A DNA stretch of 64,000 bases from Acidimicrobiales bacterium (lineage in GTDB: Bacteria; Actinomycetota; Acidimicrobiia; Acidimicrobiales; SHLQ01). Under the pieces are notes generated by a model. That model saw only the letters and a list, made by a program, of their open reading frames with translations. It did not search any database and was not told the DNA's origin. The first letter of the stretch is position 1. Every line of letters starts with the position of its first letter. This document shows, piece after piece, positions 17,692 to 25,112 of this stretch. The translations under genes were made by a program, and so were the position numbers. Location: positions 221,726-285,725 of the forward strand of contig JAHDCX010000002.1 of the NCBI GenBank assembly GCA_020629635.1, given 5' to 3'.

Positions 17692-19086
17692 TCAGCGGCG
17701 AATGCCTTCGCACGACTCGTACGTGTCGTCGTAGGCGCTCGAGGCGGTCACCGCCTCGCCGAAGCAAACGTCTCGACCGCCGCCGCCCAGAAGGGTGTCG
17801 AGACGATCGCCGCCGATGAGCGTGTCTCGACCGGCATTGCCGACCACCGCGTCGCGGCCGGTCTCTCCCATGATCGTGTCGTCTCCGGGACCGCCCCGCA
17901 GCCGATCCCGATTGGCCCCACCGGCGATCGCGTCGTCGCCCCGGCCGCCGTTGACGATGTCGTCGCCACCACCGGCGCAGATGACGTCGTTGCCGCCCAA
18001 AGCGTTGATCAGGTCGTCACCGCCGAGCGACACGATGACATCGTCACCGTTCGTGCCCTGGATACGGTCCCGGCCTTCGGTGCCGACGATCGTGGCGGTC
18101 CGGCCCATGCACTGATGGGTCACGGCGGTTGGTGAGGTGGGACGTGCGGCGTCGGCGGAGAAAGCGACGAACTCCCAGCGTCGATCGACGGCCTGCCCAT
18201 CGACGCGAATGTTTCGCACCGTCACGACATAGCGGACGTCGCTCCCGCGGTCGGGCGTGATGCCCACGGGCTCCCAGCCGAGCGTGTTGTCGCCGAATCC
18301 GTTCGAGACCGGCAGCAGGCGGACGTCGACCGCCTGACCATTCTCGGTCATCGAAACCGATGCGTTCGAGAAGTCCGCTCCGGCATGGGACAGCGACCAC
18401 CGGGGAAAGACGGCGTCTGCTGGGACATAGCCGGGCGGCGGCCAAGACACCCACTGGTTGGTGGCGGGCCGTGCGCCGATGCCGTCGAACAGTGCGATGG
18501 CCGATGCACTCGACGTGTTGCCGATACCGACACGCTCGAGCGCGGGATACAACAGCCAACGGCGATGGCCGAGGGCCACGTTCGACGCGCCGGGATCTTC
18601 GATCTGACCCATGACGCCCCGAGCGCCCGCGACGCCGAGCGTCAGATTGCTGGATCCGGCGGCGTCCGCGCCTGCCTGACTCCAACACGGCCAGGATTGG
18701 GCGGGATAGTGCGACAGCGACCAGCCCGCATGCATCATCAACGCTGCGGCTTGTGCCTCACGCGACATGGCGGGGTCCTCCGACACCGGAGCGAGCCCGG
18801 TCATTGCCCGGAACCAGTTGATCGTCTGCAAGGTTGCCGCGTCGTACGCCGCCGACGCGTCGCCAGCGATGCAACGGTCCTCGTCGCCGGTCCATCCATG
18901 GTTGACGGTCAACTGGCCAGCCACCTGGCTCTGCCAGCTCGCCTGCACGGCCGCTCGGTCGAACGTGTTGATCGACGTCGTGTTCGCTCCGACGGTCGCG
19001 CCAGAACCGAACATGACGGTCGCGGCGATGACCAGTGCGGCCATGGCGGCCATGAGACCGATCGTTCGACGAATCACCAGACTCAT
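17692..19086 (-). CDS. Secreted CAP-domain protein with C-terminal RTX repeats
   Basis: This 464-residue protein has a Sec-type signal peptide (hydrophobic stretch about 8-30) and a CAP/SCP-like domain (about 45-200: INWFRAMTGL, MSREAQAAALMMHAG, GHRRWLL). A beta-rich middle follows, then at least five RTX nonapeptide blocks (GGDDLINALGGNDVICAGGGDD and later; about 345-450) that bind calcium. Its ATGA start overlaps the stop of the M23-RTX gene, so the two are one operon. CAP proteins with the conserved His are common in bacterial walls; function here is unknown. RTX repeats on Sec-exported actinobacterial proteins probably stabilise them in seawater-level calcium. Confidence 0.85.
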   Translation of the reverse strand: MSLVIRRTIGLMAAMAALVIAATVMFGSGATVGANTTSINTFDRAAVQASWQSQVAGQLTVNHGWTGDEDRCIAGDASAAYDAATLQTINWFRAMTGLAPVSEDPAMSREAQAAALMMHAGWSLSHYPAQSWPCWSQAGADAAGSSNLTLGVAGARGVMGQIEDPGASNVALGHRRWLLYPALERVGIGNTSSASAIALFDGIGARPATNQWVSWPPPGYVPADAVFPRWSLSHAGADFSNASVSMTENGQAVDVRLLPVSNGFGDNTLGWEPVGITPDRGSDVRYVVTVRNIRVDGQAVDRRWEFVAFSADAARPTSPTAVTHQCMGRTATIVGTEGRDRIQGTNGDDVIVSLGGDDLINALGGNDVICAGGGDDIVNGGRGDDAIAGGANRDRLRGGPGDDTIMGETGRDAVVGNAGRDTLIGGDRLDTLLGGGGRDVCFGEAVTASSAYDDTYESCEGIRR

Positions 19087-20660
19087 TCGCAGTTCTCCCG
19101 CGGTTCGGACTCGACGTGAATCGAGCAACGATCGATGCCTTCGCCGCCGTCGAACGTGTCGATCGCATTGCCGCCGATCAAGCGATCGTTTCCCACCTCG
19201 CCGAACAGCTGATCCTGACGAGCTCCGCCGGAGAGGTGGTCGTCGCTCGGCCCGCCGAGAAGCACGTCTCGTCCGTCTCGCCCGAAGATGCGATCGGCAC
19301 CACCCTCGCCCCGAAGGATGTCGTGTCCGTCGTCGCCGCTGATTCGATCTCGGCCGTCGCCGCCGAAGATCTCGTCGTCGCCCGCTCCGCCGAAGATCCG
19401 GTCGTGTCCGTGCTCGCCGAACACCCGATCCGCACCGTTGCCTGCGAGTACCCGGTCACGGCCGGCCCCCGCAGCGATCTCGTCGTCGCCGTCGCCACCG
19501 AACAGACGATCGTGGCCGTCGCCCCCGTTCACCGCGTCGTCTCCGTCGCCTGCGATCACCATGTCGTCGTCGCCGCCAGCGTCGATGTCGTCGTCTCCGT
19601 CCAGACCGCAGAGCACATCTGGGCCGGCGCCGCCACGCATTTGGTCGGCGGCCTCGGTGCCGACGAGCACGTCGGCACGATCGGTCCCGATCAGGCCGTC
19701 AGCCGTCACATACAGGCGGTCACACGTGGCGAGCAGCGGCCGGTCTTCGAGAGCCTGGAGTGTGGGCGCCCCCCACGGTTGGACGACGTCGCCGCCGACT
19801 CGACGGACCCGCACCGTCACCATCGCCGCATCGCCGACTTCGTGTCGCACGAGGCCCGTTGCCGCGAAGAGGACCACCTCGGGCTCCCCGTCGTCCACCC
19901 GGAACTCGGCTTCGTACAGTTCGGGCGGCATGGGGTCGTCTTCGACGACAACGCCGATCGAACCTTGTCCGGCAAGAACACGGGCGGCCGGTCCGGCGCC
20001 GAACGTGGTCCGGAGACAGTCGTAGCCGTCGTTGCGCACGACCGAGCCGAACTCGACGAGATTCCAGTCGGTGGTTCCGAAGACGTCGGGATAGACGACC
20101 GGCTCGTCGTCGACACAGCCGATCCATTGCCCGAACGGGATACGGGTCCCGATCGGGAACTGCTCGTCGTAGTGAAGATGCGGAGAGCTCGATTGCCCGG
20201 TCACACCGGACGTGCCGACGAGCGCACCAATTTCGACCACCTGATCAACGGCGACGAACACATCGGTGAGATGCAGGTACCTGCTGAAGGTGCCGTCGCT
20301 GTGCTCGATCACGACCTTGTTGCCGGCTCCGCCGTTGCACCAGCCCGTTCCGACGCACATCGAATCGGCGTCGACGACCACCCCGCCGCCCGAGGCTCGA
20401 ACCTCGGTGCCCGGGTCCATGCCGAAATCGATCGCCGGAGTCGAATGGTGGTTGCGGCACAGCGTCCCCGGCGCGGGATTGCGGCTCGTGCACCAGACGT
20501 CGTACGAACCAATGAACGGCACACCGATCGCCGTGGACAGTTCGGGCGGGTCGGCCGTCTCGGCGGTCTGTGCGCCCGCGGCGGGACTCAAGAACCACAC
20601 GCCGGCAATGACGGCGAGGGAAGCGAGGAGACGGGCGGCGGGTTCGAAACGGCGAGACAT
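19083..20660 (-). CDS. M23 peptidase with C-terminal RTX repeats
   Basis: This 525-residue secreted protein has a signal peptide (about 10-30), then a LytM/M23 domain with zinc ligands His72, Asp78 (HHSTPAIDFG) and the HLH pair at 161-163. About 300 residues later come a long series of RTX nonapeptides (GGDGDDEIAAGAGRDRVLAGNG and similar; about 325-505), at least ten repeats. The enzyme likely cuts cross-bridge peptides of the wall, with folding dependent on calcium. It is the first gene of the RTX pair and divergent from osmC. Confidence 0.9.
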   Translation of the reverse strand: MSRRFEPAARLLASLAVIAGVWFLSPAAGAQTAETADPPELSTAIGVPFIGSYDVWCTSRNPAPGTLCRNHHSTPAIDFGMDPGTEVRASGGGVVVDADSMCVGTGWCNGGAGNKVVIEHSDGTFSRYLHLTDVFVAVDQVVEIGALVGTSGVTGQSSSPHLHYDEQFPIGTRIPFGQWIGCVDDEPVVYPDVFGTTDWNLVEFGSVVRNDGYDCLRTTFGAGPAARVLAGQGSIGVVVEDDPMPPELYEAEFRVDDGEPEVVLFAATGLVRHEVGDAAMVTVRVRRVGGDVVQPWGAPTLQALEDRPLLATCDRLYVTADGLIGTDRADVLVGTEAADQMRGGAGPDVLCGLDGDDDIDAGGDDDMVIAGDGDDAVNGGDGHDRLFGGDGDDEIAAGAGRDRVLAGNGADRVFGEHGHDRIFGGAGDDEIFGGDGRDRISGDDGHDILRGEGGADRIFGRDGRDVLLGGPSDDHLSGGARQDQLFGEVGNDRLIGGNAIDTFDGGEGIDRCSIHVESEPRENCE

Positions 20661-20785
20661 GGGCGGGCGACGCTGGAAAACAGCTGGATGAAGATTGTTA
20701 CAGATTCGTCATCTTGTGTCTTGTCGGATGCCGACGTTTTTCGGCGTCCCCGCCCTATCGACGAGCTCGATGAAAGACTTCAGTC

Positions 20786-21211
20786 ATGACCACCATCACC
20801 GCAGATCTGACCAGCGGCGCCGTTGTGGAGATCCGCAACGGGCGTCACGTATGGACCGCCGACGAGCCACCGGAACTCAACGGCACCGACACCGGCCCAA
20901 ACCCCTACGAGATGCTGTTGGGCGCGCTGGGCGCCTGCACGTGCATCACCTTGTCCTACTACTGCGCCCGAAAAGGCTGGACACTGCACTCCGTCAGCGC
21001 CAGCTACACCTATGAACGAATTCACGCCGACGACTGCCAACACTGCGACGACGACGCCACCGGATTCCTCCACAACGTCGAGGCCGAGATCTTCATCGAC
21101 GGCGACCTCGACGACGAGCAGCGGGCCCGTCTCGCCGAGATCGCCAAGAAGTGTCCAGTCCATCGCACCCTCGAGCAGGGCATGGTCTTCGACGAGACCG
21201 TCACGTTCTGA
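20786..21211 (+). CDS. OsmC family protein
   Basis: This 141-residue protein is an OsmC/Ohr-like fold member with the conserved NPYEMLLGALGACTC segment, where the Cys of GACTC is one reactive thiol, and a second Cys in KKCPVHRTLE near residue 127. Such proteins reduce organic peroxides with a thiol partner. Start is the ATG at 20786; the Shine-Dalgarno is weak. Its TGA is the first three bases of a tandem repeat array. It is convergent with a small unknown gene. Confidence 0.9.
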   Translation: MTTITADLTSGAVVEIRNGRHVWTADEPPELNGTDTGPNPYEMLLGALGACTCITLSYYCARKGWTLHSVSASYTYERIHADDCQHCDDDATGFLHNVEAEIFIDGDLDDEQRARLAEIAKKCPVHRTLEQGMVFDETVTF

Positions 21212-21325
21212 TCGCTGCGAGTTCGCGCCCTGCGGGCGCTCATGCGCAGATTGATCGCTGCGAGTTCGCGCCCTGCGGGCGCTCATGCGCAGATTGATCG
21301 CTGCGAGTTCGCGCCCTGCGGGCGC
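21209..21325. repeat. 43-bp tandem repeat with GCGCCC/GGGCGC hairpins (3 units)
   Basis: Two perfect 43-bp units (from 21209 and 21252) and a partial third (from 21295) each contain the hairpin GCGCCC-TGC-GGGCGC. The first unit supplies the TGA stop of osmC. The array fills the gap between convergent genes, which suggests a multiple terminator. It shares the phrase CTGCGAGT with the array at 23.9 kb. Confidence 0.9.
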
Positions 21326-21338
21326 CCGGCAGCGCGAG

Positions 21339-21683
21339 CTAGGGGACGAGCGCCTTCGCGAGGCCGGCGAGTTCGGGAAGCGCATAGCCCACGGCGGGGT
21401 CGGTGATCCGCGCGCTGATGATCACCCCACCGAGCACCCGTGACTCCTCGATGTCGATCTCGAGCGTCCAGCGGCTTCCCCACGCGGTGAGATGCACCGT
21501 GCGATGTCCGTCGTCGGCCACGACCTCGACCCGATCGCGCATGCCCCAATCGTCACCGGCGAGGATGCCGTTGAACCAGGCCAGTGCCCGATCCATGTCC
21601 ATCGGGCGATGCAATTCGTTCACGACGAGATGACGTGCAGCGACGTCAGGCGTCGTCGCGTTCTGGGTGGTCAGTGTCTCCAT
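21339..21683 (-). CDS. Conserved-looking hypothetical protein
   Basis: This 114-residue soluble protein has no signal or membrane segment. It has a polar N-terminus, then alternating strands (VEVVADDGHRTVHLTAWGS, WTLEIDIEESRVLGGVIISARI) and a C-terminal helix. I do not recognise the family. It ends with TAG ten bases beyond the tandem repeat array. Codon use is in line with neighbours, which supports it as a real gene. Confidence 0.55.
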   Translation of the reverse strand: METLTTQNATTPDVAARHLVVNELHRPMDMDRALAWFNGILAGDDWGMRDRVEVVADDGHRTVHLTAWGSRWTLEIDIEESRVLGGVIISARITDPAVGYALPELAGLAKALVP

Positions 21684-21774
21684 GGAGGCCCCGCTGATCA
21701 GGGCCCCTGCTCCGCACCGCAGCGGTCACCCTAGGGCACGCCTCCTCGAGCGACCAAAAGCGAATTTGCCCTCG

Positions 21775-22386
21775 CTACGGACAGCTGGTGATGACACGAA
21801 TCTGATCGAGATGCGGGCCGAACCGCATCGACCAGCTCAGCGCGTGGGCACCGGGGGTCAGGGTGAGCGACATGTTGTCGTTCCCTTCCATCGGACCGTA
21901 CTCGTAGGTCACGCCGGACCGCTCGAGAAACGACGACGCGTTCATCGTTCCGTTCCGGTAGATCAAGCCGATGATGTTCTGGTTGCTGAAGGTCATCGCG
22001 CCAGTCAGGGTTCCGCCATCGTCGAGGCGATCGCCATGCACGAAATAGGAGCAGATCCAGGTTCCAGCGGCGATCTGTTGGTTCTCGTTCGAGCTGCCGC
22101 TGAAGTTGCCAGCGGTGACGCGGTCGACGTCGAGCGCCTGGGTGAGCTCGACCGGTCCCTGCTCGTGCCACACGAACGTGTTGGTGTTCGAGTCGAGTGG
22201 GCCGCCCTCCGCGAGCGAGGCGGGCGGATTGTCCTCCCACACGGCACCGTTCGACAAGGCGGGTTGTTCACAGTCCTCTGAGGCCGACGCGGCCGCTGCC
22301 CGGTCGAGGGAGAGCACGCTTGGCGCGACCCACGCCGTCGCAGAGAGCGCCGCGCCGGTTTTGAGCATGGTGCGTCGATCGGACAT
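21775..22386 (-). CDS. Tat-exported secreted protein, unknown
   Basis: This 203-residue protein starts MSDRRTMLKTGAALSATAW, a twin-arginine signal (RR followed by a hydrophobic stretch and an Ala-rich cleavage region near residue 34). The mature part is beta-rich with only two Cys far apart (about 39 and 202) that could form a disulphide, and reads like a jelly-roll or adhesin module. No catalytic motif is visible. Its relation to the DUF4190-like gene upstream is only positional; both are on the minus strand with a 43-base gap. Confidence 0.7.
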   Translation of the reverse strand: MSDRRTMLKTGAALSATAWVAPSVLSLDRAAAASASEDCEQPALSNGAVWEDNPPASLAEGGPLDSNTNTFVWHEQGPVELTQALDVDRVTAGNFSGSSNENQQIAAGTWICSYFVHGDRLDDGGTLTGAMTFSNQNIIGLIYRNGTMNASSFLERSGVTYEYGPMEGNDNMSLTLTPGAHALSWSMRFGPHLDQIRVITSCP

Positions 22387-22429
22387 GCAGTCCCATCGGC
22401 GGCGTTCGCTCGTGGGTGAGGGCCGGCGG

Positions 22430-23089
22430 TCAATTGAAGAAGGGCAATCCTGACCGCTCGATCCTCGTGACCCGGCAGCTGTCCGGCTCGCCGCGGCCGG
22501 TCAGTTCGAGCGCATCGAGCTCGATCGTCTCGTCGCTGTCGACGAATTCGCTCGACACCAACGTCTCGATTCGGCCGTCTGGCGAGTCCCACGCCACCGT
22601 CACTTCGTAGATCGAGGGACCGGTGGAGCGGTTGGTGAGCGTGACGAAGGCACGAGCGATCGCCCCCGACCGGGATGTCTCACATTGCACGTCGTCGAGA
22701 TCGGATTGCGGCGGGTAGCGGGTGTTCGACGAGGTCGTGGCGATGCCGTCGACCACGGTGTCCTCGCCTCGGATGGCCGAGAGGATCATGAGCAGGGCGA
22801 CGATCGACATCGCGATCGCCAACAGCGAAAGGACGATCCCGCCGATCGCGACGCCCCGGCCCCGAGCGCCGAGTCGGGCCCTCCGCAGTCCGATCGCCGA
22901 CAGCGCGAAGGAGACGACTCCGATGACGCCGCCGATCACGATCGCCGCACAGATGAGCGCCAGAACCGAACACACCAAGCCGGCGATGGCGATCGGGTTC
23001 TCCGGACGGGCCGACCCGTCGCCGGGAACGGACGGATCGGTCGACACGGGTGGGGCGGACGGCGGCGGTGGTCCGGCGGGGTCGGTCAC
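22430..23089 (-). CDS. DUF4190-like membrane protein
   Basis: This 219-residue protein has a Pro-rich cytoplasmic N-terminus (PAGPPPPSAPPV), two close membrane helices (about 45-75 and 90-115, with the intervening GLRRARLGARGRG loop typical of DUF4190), and an extracytoplasmic beta domain. The GTG at 23089 begins exactly before VTDPAG; the open frame continues upstream but overlaps the divergent HD gene. The C-terminal domain resembles the small FxLYD-type modules found after DUF4190. Function unknown. Confidence 0.75.
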   Translation of the reverse strand: MTDPAGPPPPSAPPVSTDPSVPGDGSARPENPIAIAGLVCSVLALICAAIVIGGVIGVVSFALSAIGLRRARLGARGRGVAIGGIVLSLLAIAMSIVALLMILSAIRGEDTVVDGIATTSSNTRYPPQSDLDDVQCETSRSGAIARAFVTLTNRSTGPSIYEVTVAWDSPDGRIETLVSSEFVDSDETIELDALELTGRGEPDSCRVTRIERSGLPFFN

Positions 23090-23126
23090 CTCAACACGAT
23101 AGGTCGCCTCGGTATCCTTGCTTGCC

Positions 23127-23903
23127 GTGACTGTGAGCACCGAGGGCCAAGAACTACTCGACGTTCTTCGACCAGACGATCCAACGGATTCGCTGTGGGC
23201 GGCGTTCGATTCGGGGCGGATGGACACCATCGCGCCCGAACTGCCCTTGCTGCGGATGGAACAGGATCCGATCCATCGCCACAAGGACGTCCTGGCGCAC
23301 ACGGTGGCGGTCGTGTCGAAGACCCGCCCGGACGCTCGAATCCGCCTGGCGGCGCTCTTCCATGACGTGGGCAAGCCCAGAACTCGTCGAATCGGCGACG
23401 GAGGCGTCACGTTCCGGCATCACGAAGCCGTTGGGGCGCGCATGACCACGAAACGCCTCGGTGCACTCGGTTTCGACGACGACGTCGTCGAGCCAGTCAG
23501 CGAGCTGGTCCGTCTGAGCGGTCGGTTCAAGGGCTACAGCGATGGGTGGTCGGATTCGGCGGTGCGGCGCTACGCCCGAGAAGCGGGGCCGCTCCTCGGT
23601 GATCTCAACCACCTGATCCGATGCGATTGCACGACCCGCAACAAGCGCAAGGCGCAGGGCATTCAGGATGCGATGGACGACCTCGAACGTCGAATCGCCG
23701 AGCTCGCCGAGGCGGATCGGCGTGCGGCAGAACGTCCCGACATGGATGGCAATGCCGTCATGGAGTATCTCGGGATGCCACCCGGGCCGGCCGTCGGTGA
23801 GGCGGTCCGGATGCTGCTCGAACTCAAGCGAACCGAGGGTGCACTGTCGCGCGAGGAGTTGGAGCGTCGTCTCGACGCGTGGTGGGCAGACCGAAGCGGG
23901 TGA
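23127..23903 (+). CDS. HD-domain protein matching the C-terminal part of CCA tRNA nucleotidyltransferase
   Basis: This 258-residue protein looks like the C-terminal two thirds of actinobacterial PcnB/CCA-adding enzyme. It has DPIHRHKDVLAHT, the HD site His79-Asp80 (LFHDVGKPRTRRI), FRHHEAVGARM, and further on CDCTTRNKRKA. The N-terminal nucleotidyltransferase domain with its GxGxxxR and DxD residues is absent; upstream DNA belongs to a divergent gene. So it cannot add CCA by itself. It may keep the phosphohydrolase activity and RNA binding. GTG at 23127 is the likely start, with a TTG nine bases earlier as alternative. Confidence 0.82.
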   Translation: MTVSTEGQELLDVLRPDDPTDSLWAAFDSGRMDTIAPELPLLRMEQDPIHRHKDVLAHTVAVVSKTRPDARIRLAALFHDVGKPRTRRIGDGGVTFRHHEAVGARMTTKRLGALGFDDDVVEPVSELVRLSGRFKGYSDGWSDSAVRRYAREAGPLLGDLNHLIRCDCTTRNKRKAQGIQDAMDDLERRIAELAEADRRAAERPDMDGNAVMEYLGMPPGPAVGEAVRMLLELKRTEGALSREELERRLDAWWADRSG

Positions 23904-24030
23904 CTGAGCCGAGAAGGCTCAGCGAGTAATCGAGCCGAGAAGGCTCTGCGGGTGACTGAGCCGAGAAGGCTCTGCGAGTGACTGAGCCGAGAAGGCTCTG
24001 CGAGTGACTGAGCCGAGAAGGCTCAGCGAG
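23901..24030. repeat. 26-bp tandem hairpin array (5 units)
   Basis: Five 26-bp units start at 23901, 23927, 23953, 23979 and 24005. Each forms a GAGCC-GAGAA-GGCTC hairpin, joined by the linker GCGAGTGACT (TAATC in unit 2). The TGA stop of the HD gene is in unit 1 and the stop of the minus-strand OmpA gene is in the stem of unit 5. The stem of the 57.8 kb array differs but its linker is the same. Probable bidirectional terminator. Confidence 0.92.
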
Positions 24031-24940
24031 TAATCGCGAATTCGACGCGGCGGTTGGCGAGGCGGCCGGCCTCGCTGCCGTTGTCGGCGATGGGCTGTTC
24101 TTCGCCACGTCCCACCACCGTGATCCGTCCCGAGCTCACGCCTTGGGCCACGAGACGGTTGGCTGCCGATTGTGCCCGACCCTCACTCAACCGTTGGTTG
24201 CCATCGGATGGACCGGTGTCGTCGGTGTGTCCCGAGACTTCCACGCTCCACTCGTCCGCGGCCACCATGGCCGCCGCGATCTGGTCGATGAGTGGCAGGT
24301 AGGCCGCATTGAGCTGATCCGAGTTGTATCCGAAGAGGTCGGGAGCCGAGAGCCGGAAGGTCACGACATCGGGGGTCGAGAACGACGGGTCGACGATCTG
24401 TTCGTCAACGATCTCGGCGTCGGGGAACATCGCTGCCGCGAGCGTGACGGTTTCGTCGGCGACGGCATCGTTCGGGAGCCCACCCACGAGTCGGACCTGC
24501 GACGTCGTGAGCTGAATGACCGCGCCCGCCTCAGTGGAGGCCACCGTCTCGGCGTCCGCGAGCCGCGGCGAGACCGTCGTGGTCGTGGTGGACGTCGACG
24601 TTGTCGCTGGTGCTTCAGTGGTGGTTGTTGGAGCTTCGGTGGTGGATGTCGTGGTGGATGCCGTGTCTCCGGGGTCGTCGTCGGTTGCGGGGTCGTCCGC
24701 GAGGGGCACCCCCGAGTCGAGTCCGGTCGGATCGGTGTTTGCGTCGTCGACCTGGTCGGCGGTTTCGGTGGAGGAGGAATCGTCGCGAGTCGTGACGAAG
24801 TAGATGGCCCCGGCACCCACGAGCAGCGCGAGTGCAGCGACGAAGAGCTTGGCGCGATGGAGGGCCCAAAGGTCCTCTGCAGCGTCCGCGACCTTCCATC
24901 GAAGGGGGTAATACTCAGGGGGCGTCCCGTCGGCACTCAT
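24023..24940 (-). CDS. OmpA-family membrane-anchored protein
   Basis: This 305-residue protein has a cytoplasmic tail, one membrane helix (about 34-52), a long acidic and Thr/Ser-rich linker (about 55-125) and a C-terminal OmpA/MotB domain with VEVSGHTDDTGPSDGNQRLSEGRAQ and RLANRRVEFAI. The linker would cross the wall so that the OmpA domain can bind peptidoglycan. ATG at 24940 is selected because earlier codons have no coding character. It is divergent from the repeat-rich gene at 25.1 kb and ends inside the hairpin array. Confidence 0.87.
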   Translation of the reverse strand: MSADGTPPEYYPLRWKVADAAEDLWALHRAKLFVAALALLVGAGAIYFVTTRDDSSSTETADQVDDANTDPTGLDSGVPLADDPATDDDPGDTASTTTSTTEAPTTTTEAPATTSTSTTTTTVSPRLADAETVASTEAGAVIQLTTSQVRLVGGLPNDAVADETVTLAAAMFPDAEIVDEQIVDPSFSTPDVVTFRLSAPDLFGYNSDQLNAAYLPLIDQIAAAMVAADEWSVEVSGHTDDTGPSDGNQRLSEGRAQSAANRLVAQGVSSGRITVVGRGEEQPIADNGSEAGRLANRRVEFAITR

Positions 24941-25112
24941 TGCTGGTCCATTCGGTTCGATCGCGGCGGAGATGAGCGTTTGCCGCGTCGAGCCCATTTT
25001 GCCCCGATTCGGTGGGGTCACCACGGCCACGTCGAGAGAACCGACGGTGGACATTGAGTGGCGCGCCCGCCACCCGTACACTCAGTCCGTCGGAGTAGGA
25101 GGACACGCGGGC

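Noticed and set aside
20661-20785. c-di-AMP (ydaO) riboswitch before the M23 gene
   Set aside because: Such riboswitches often precede wall hydrolase genes, but the conserved ydaO segments are not present in this 125-base spacer.
19116-20789. 557-codon plus-strand frame opposite the M23-RTX gene
   Set aside because: It is produced by the repetitive GGD/GND codons of the RTX repeats read backwards.
23901-24030. Possible CRISPR array
   Set aside because: Units follow each other directly without unique spacers, and there are no cas genes. They are hairpin repeats.
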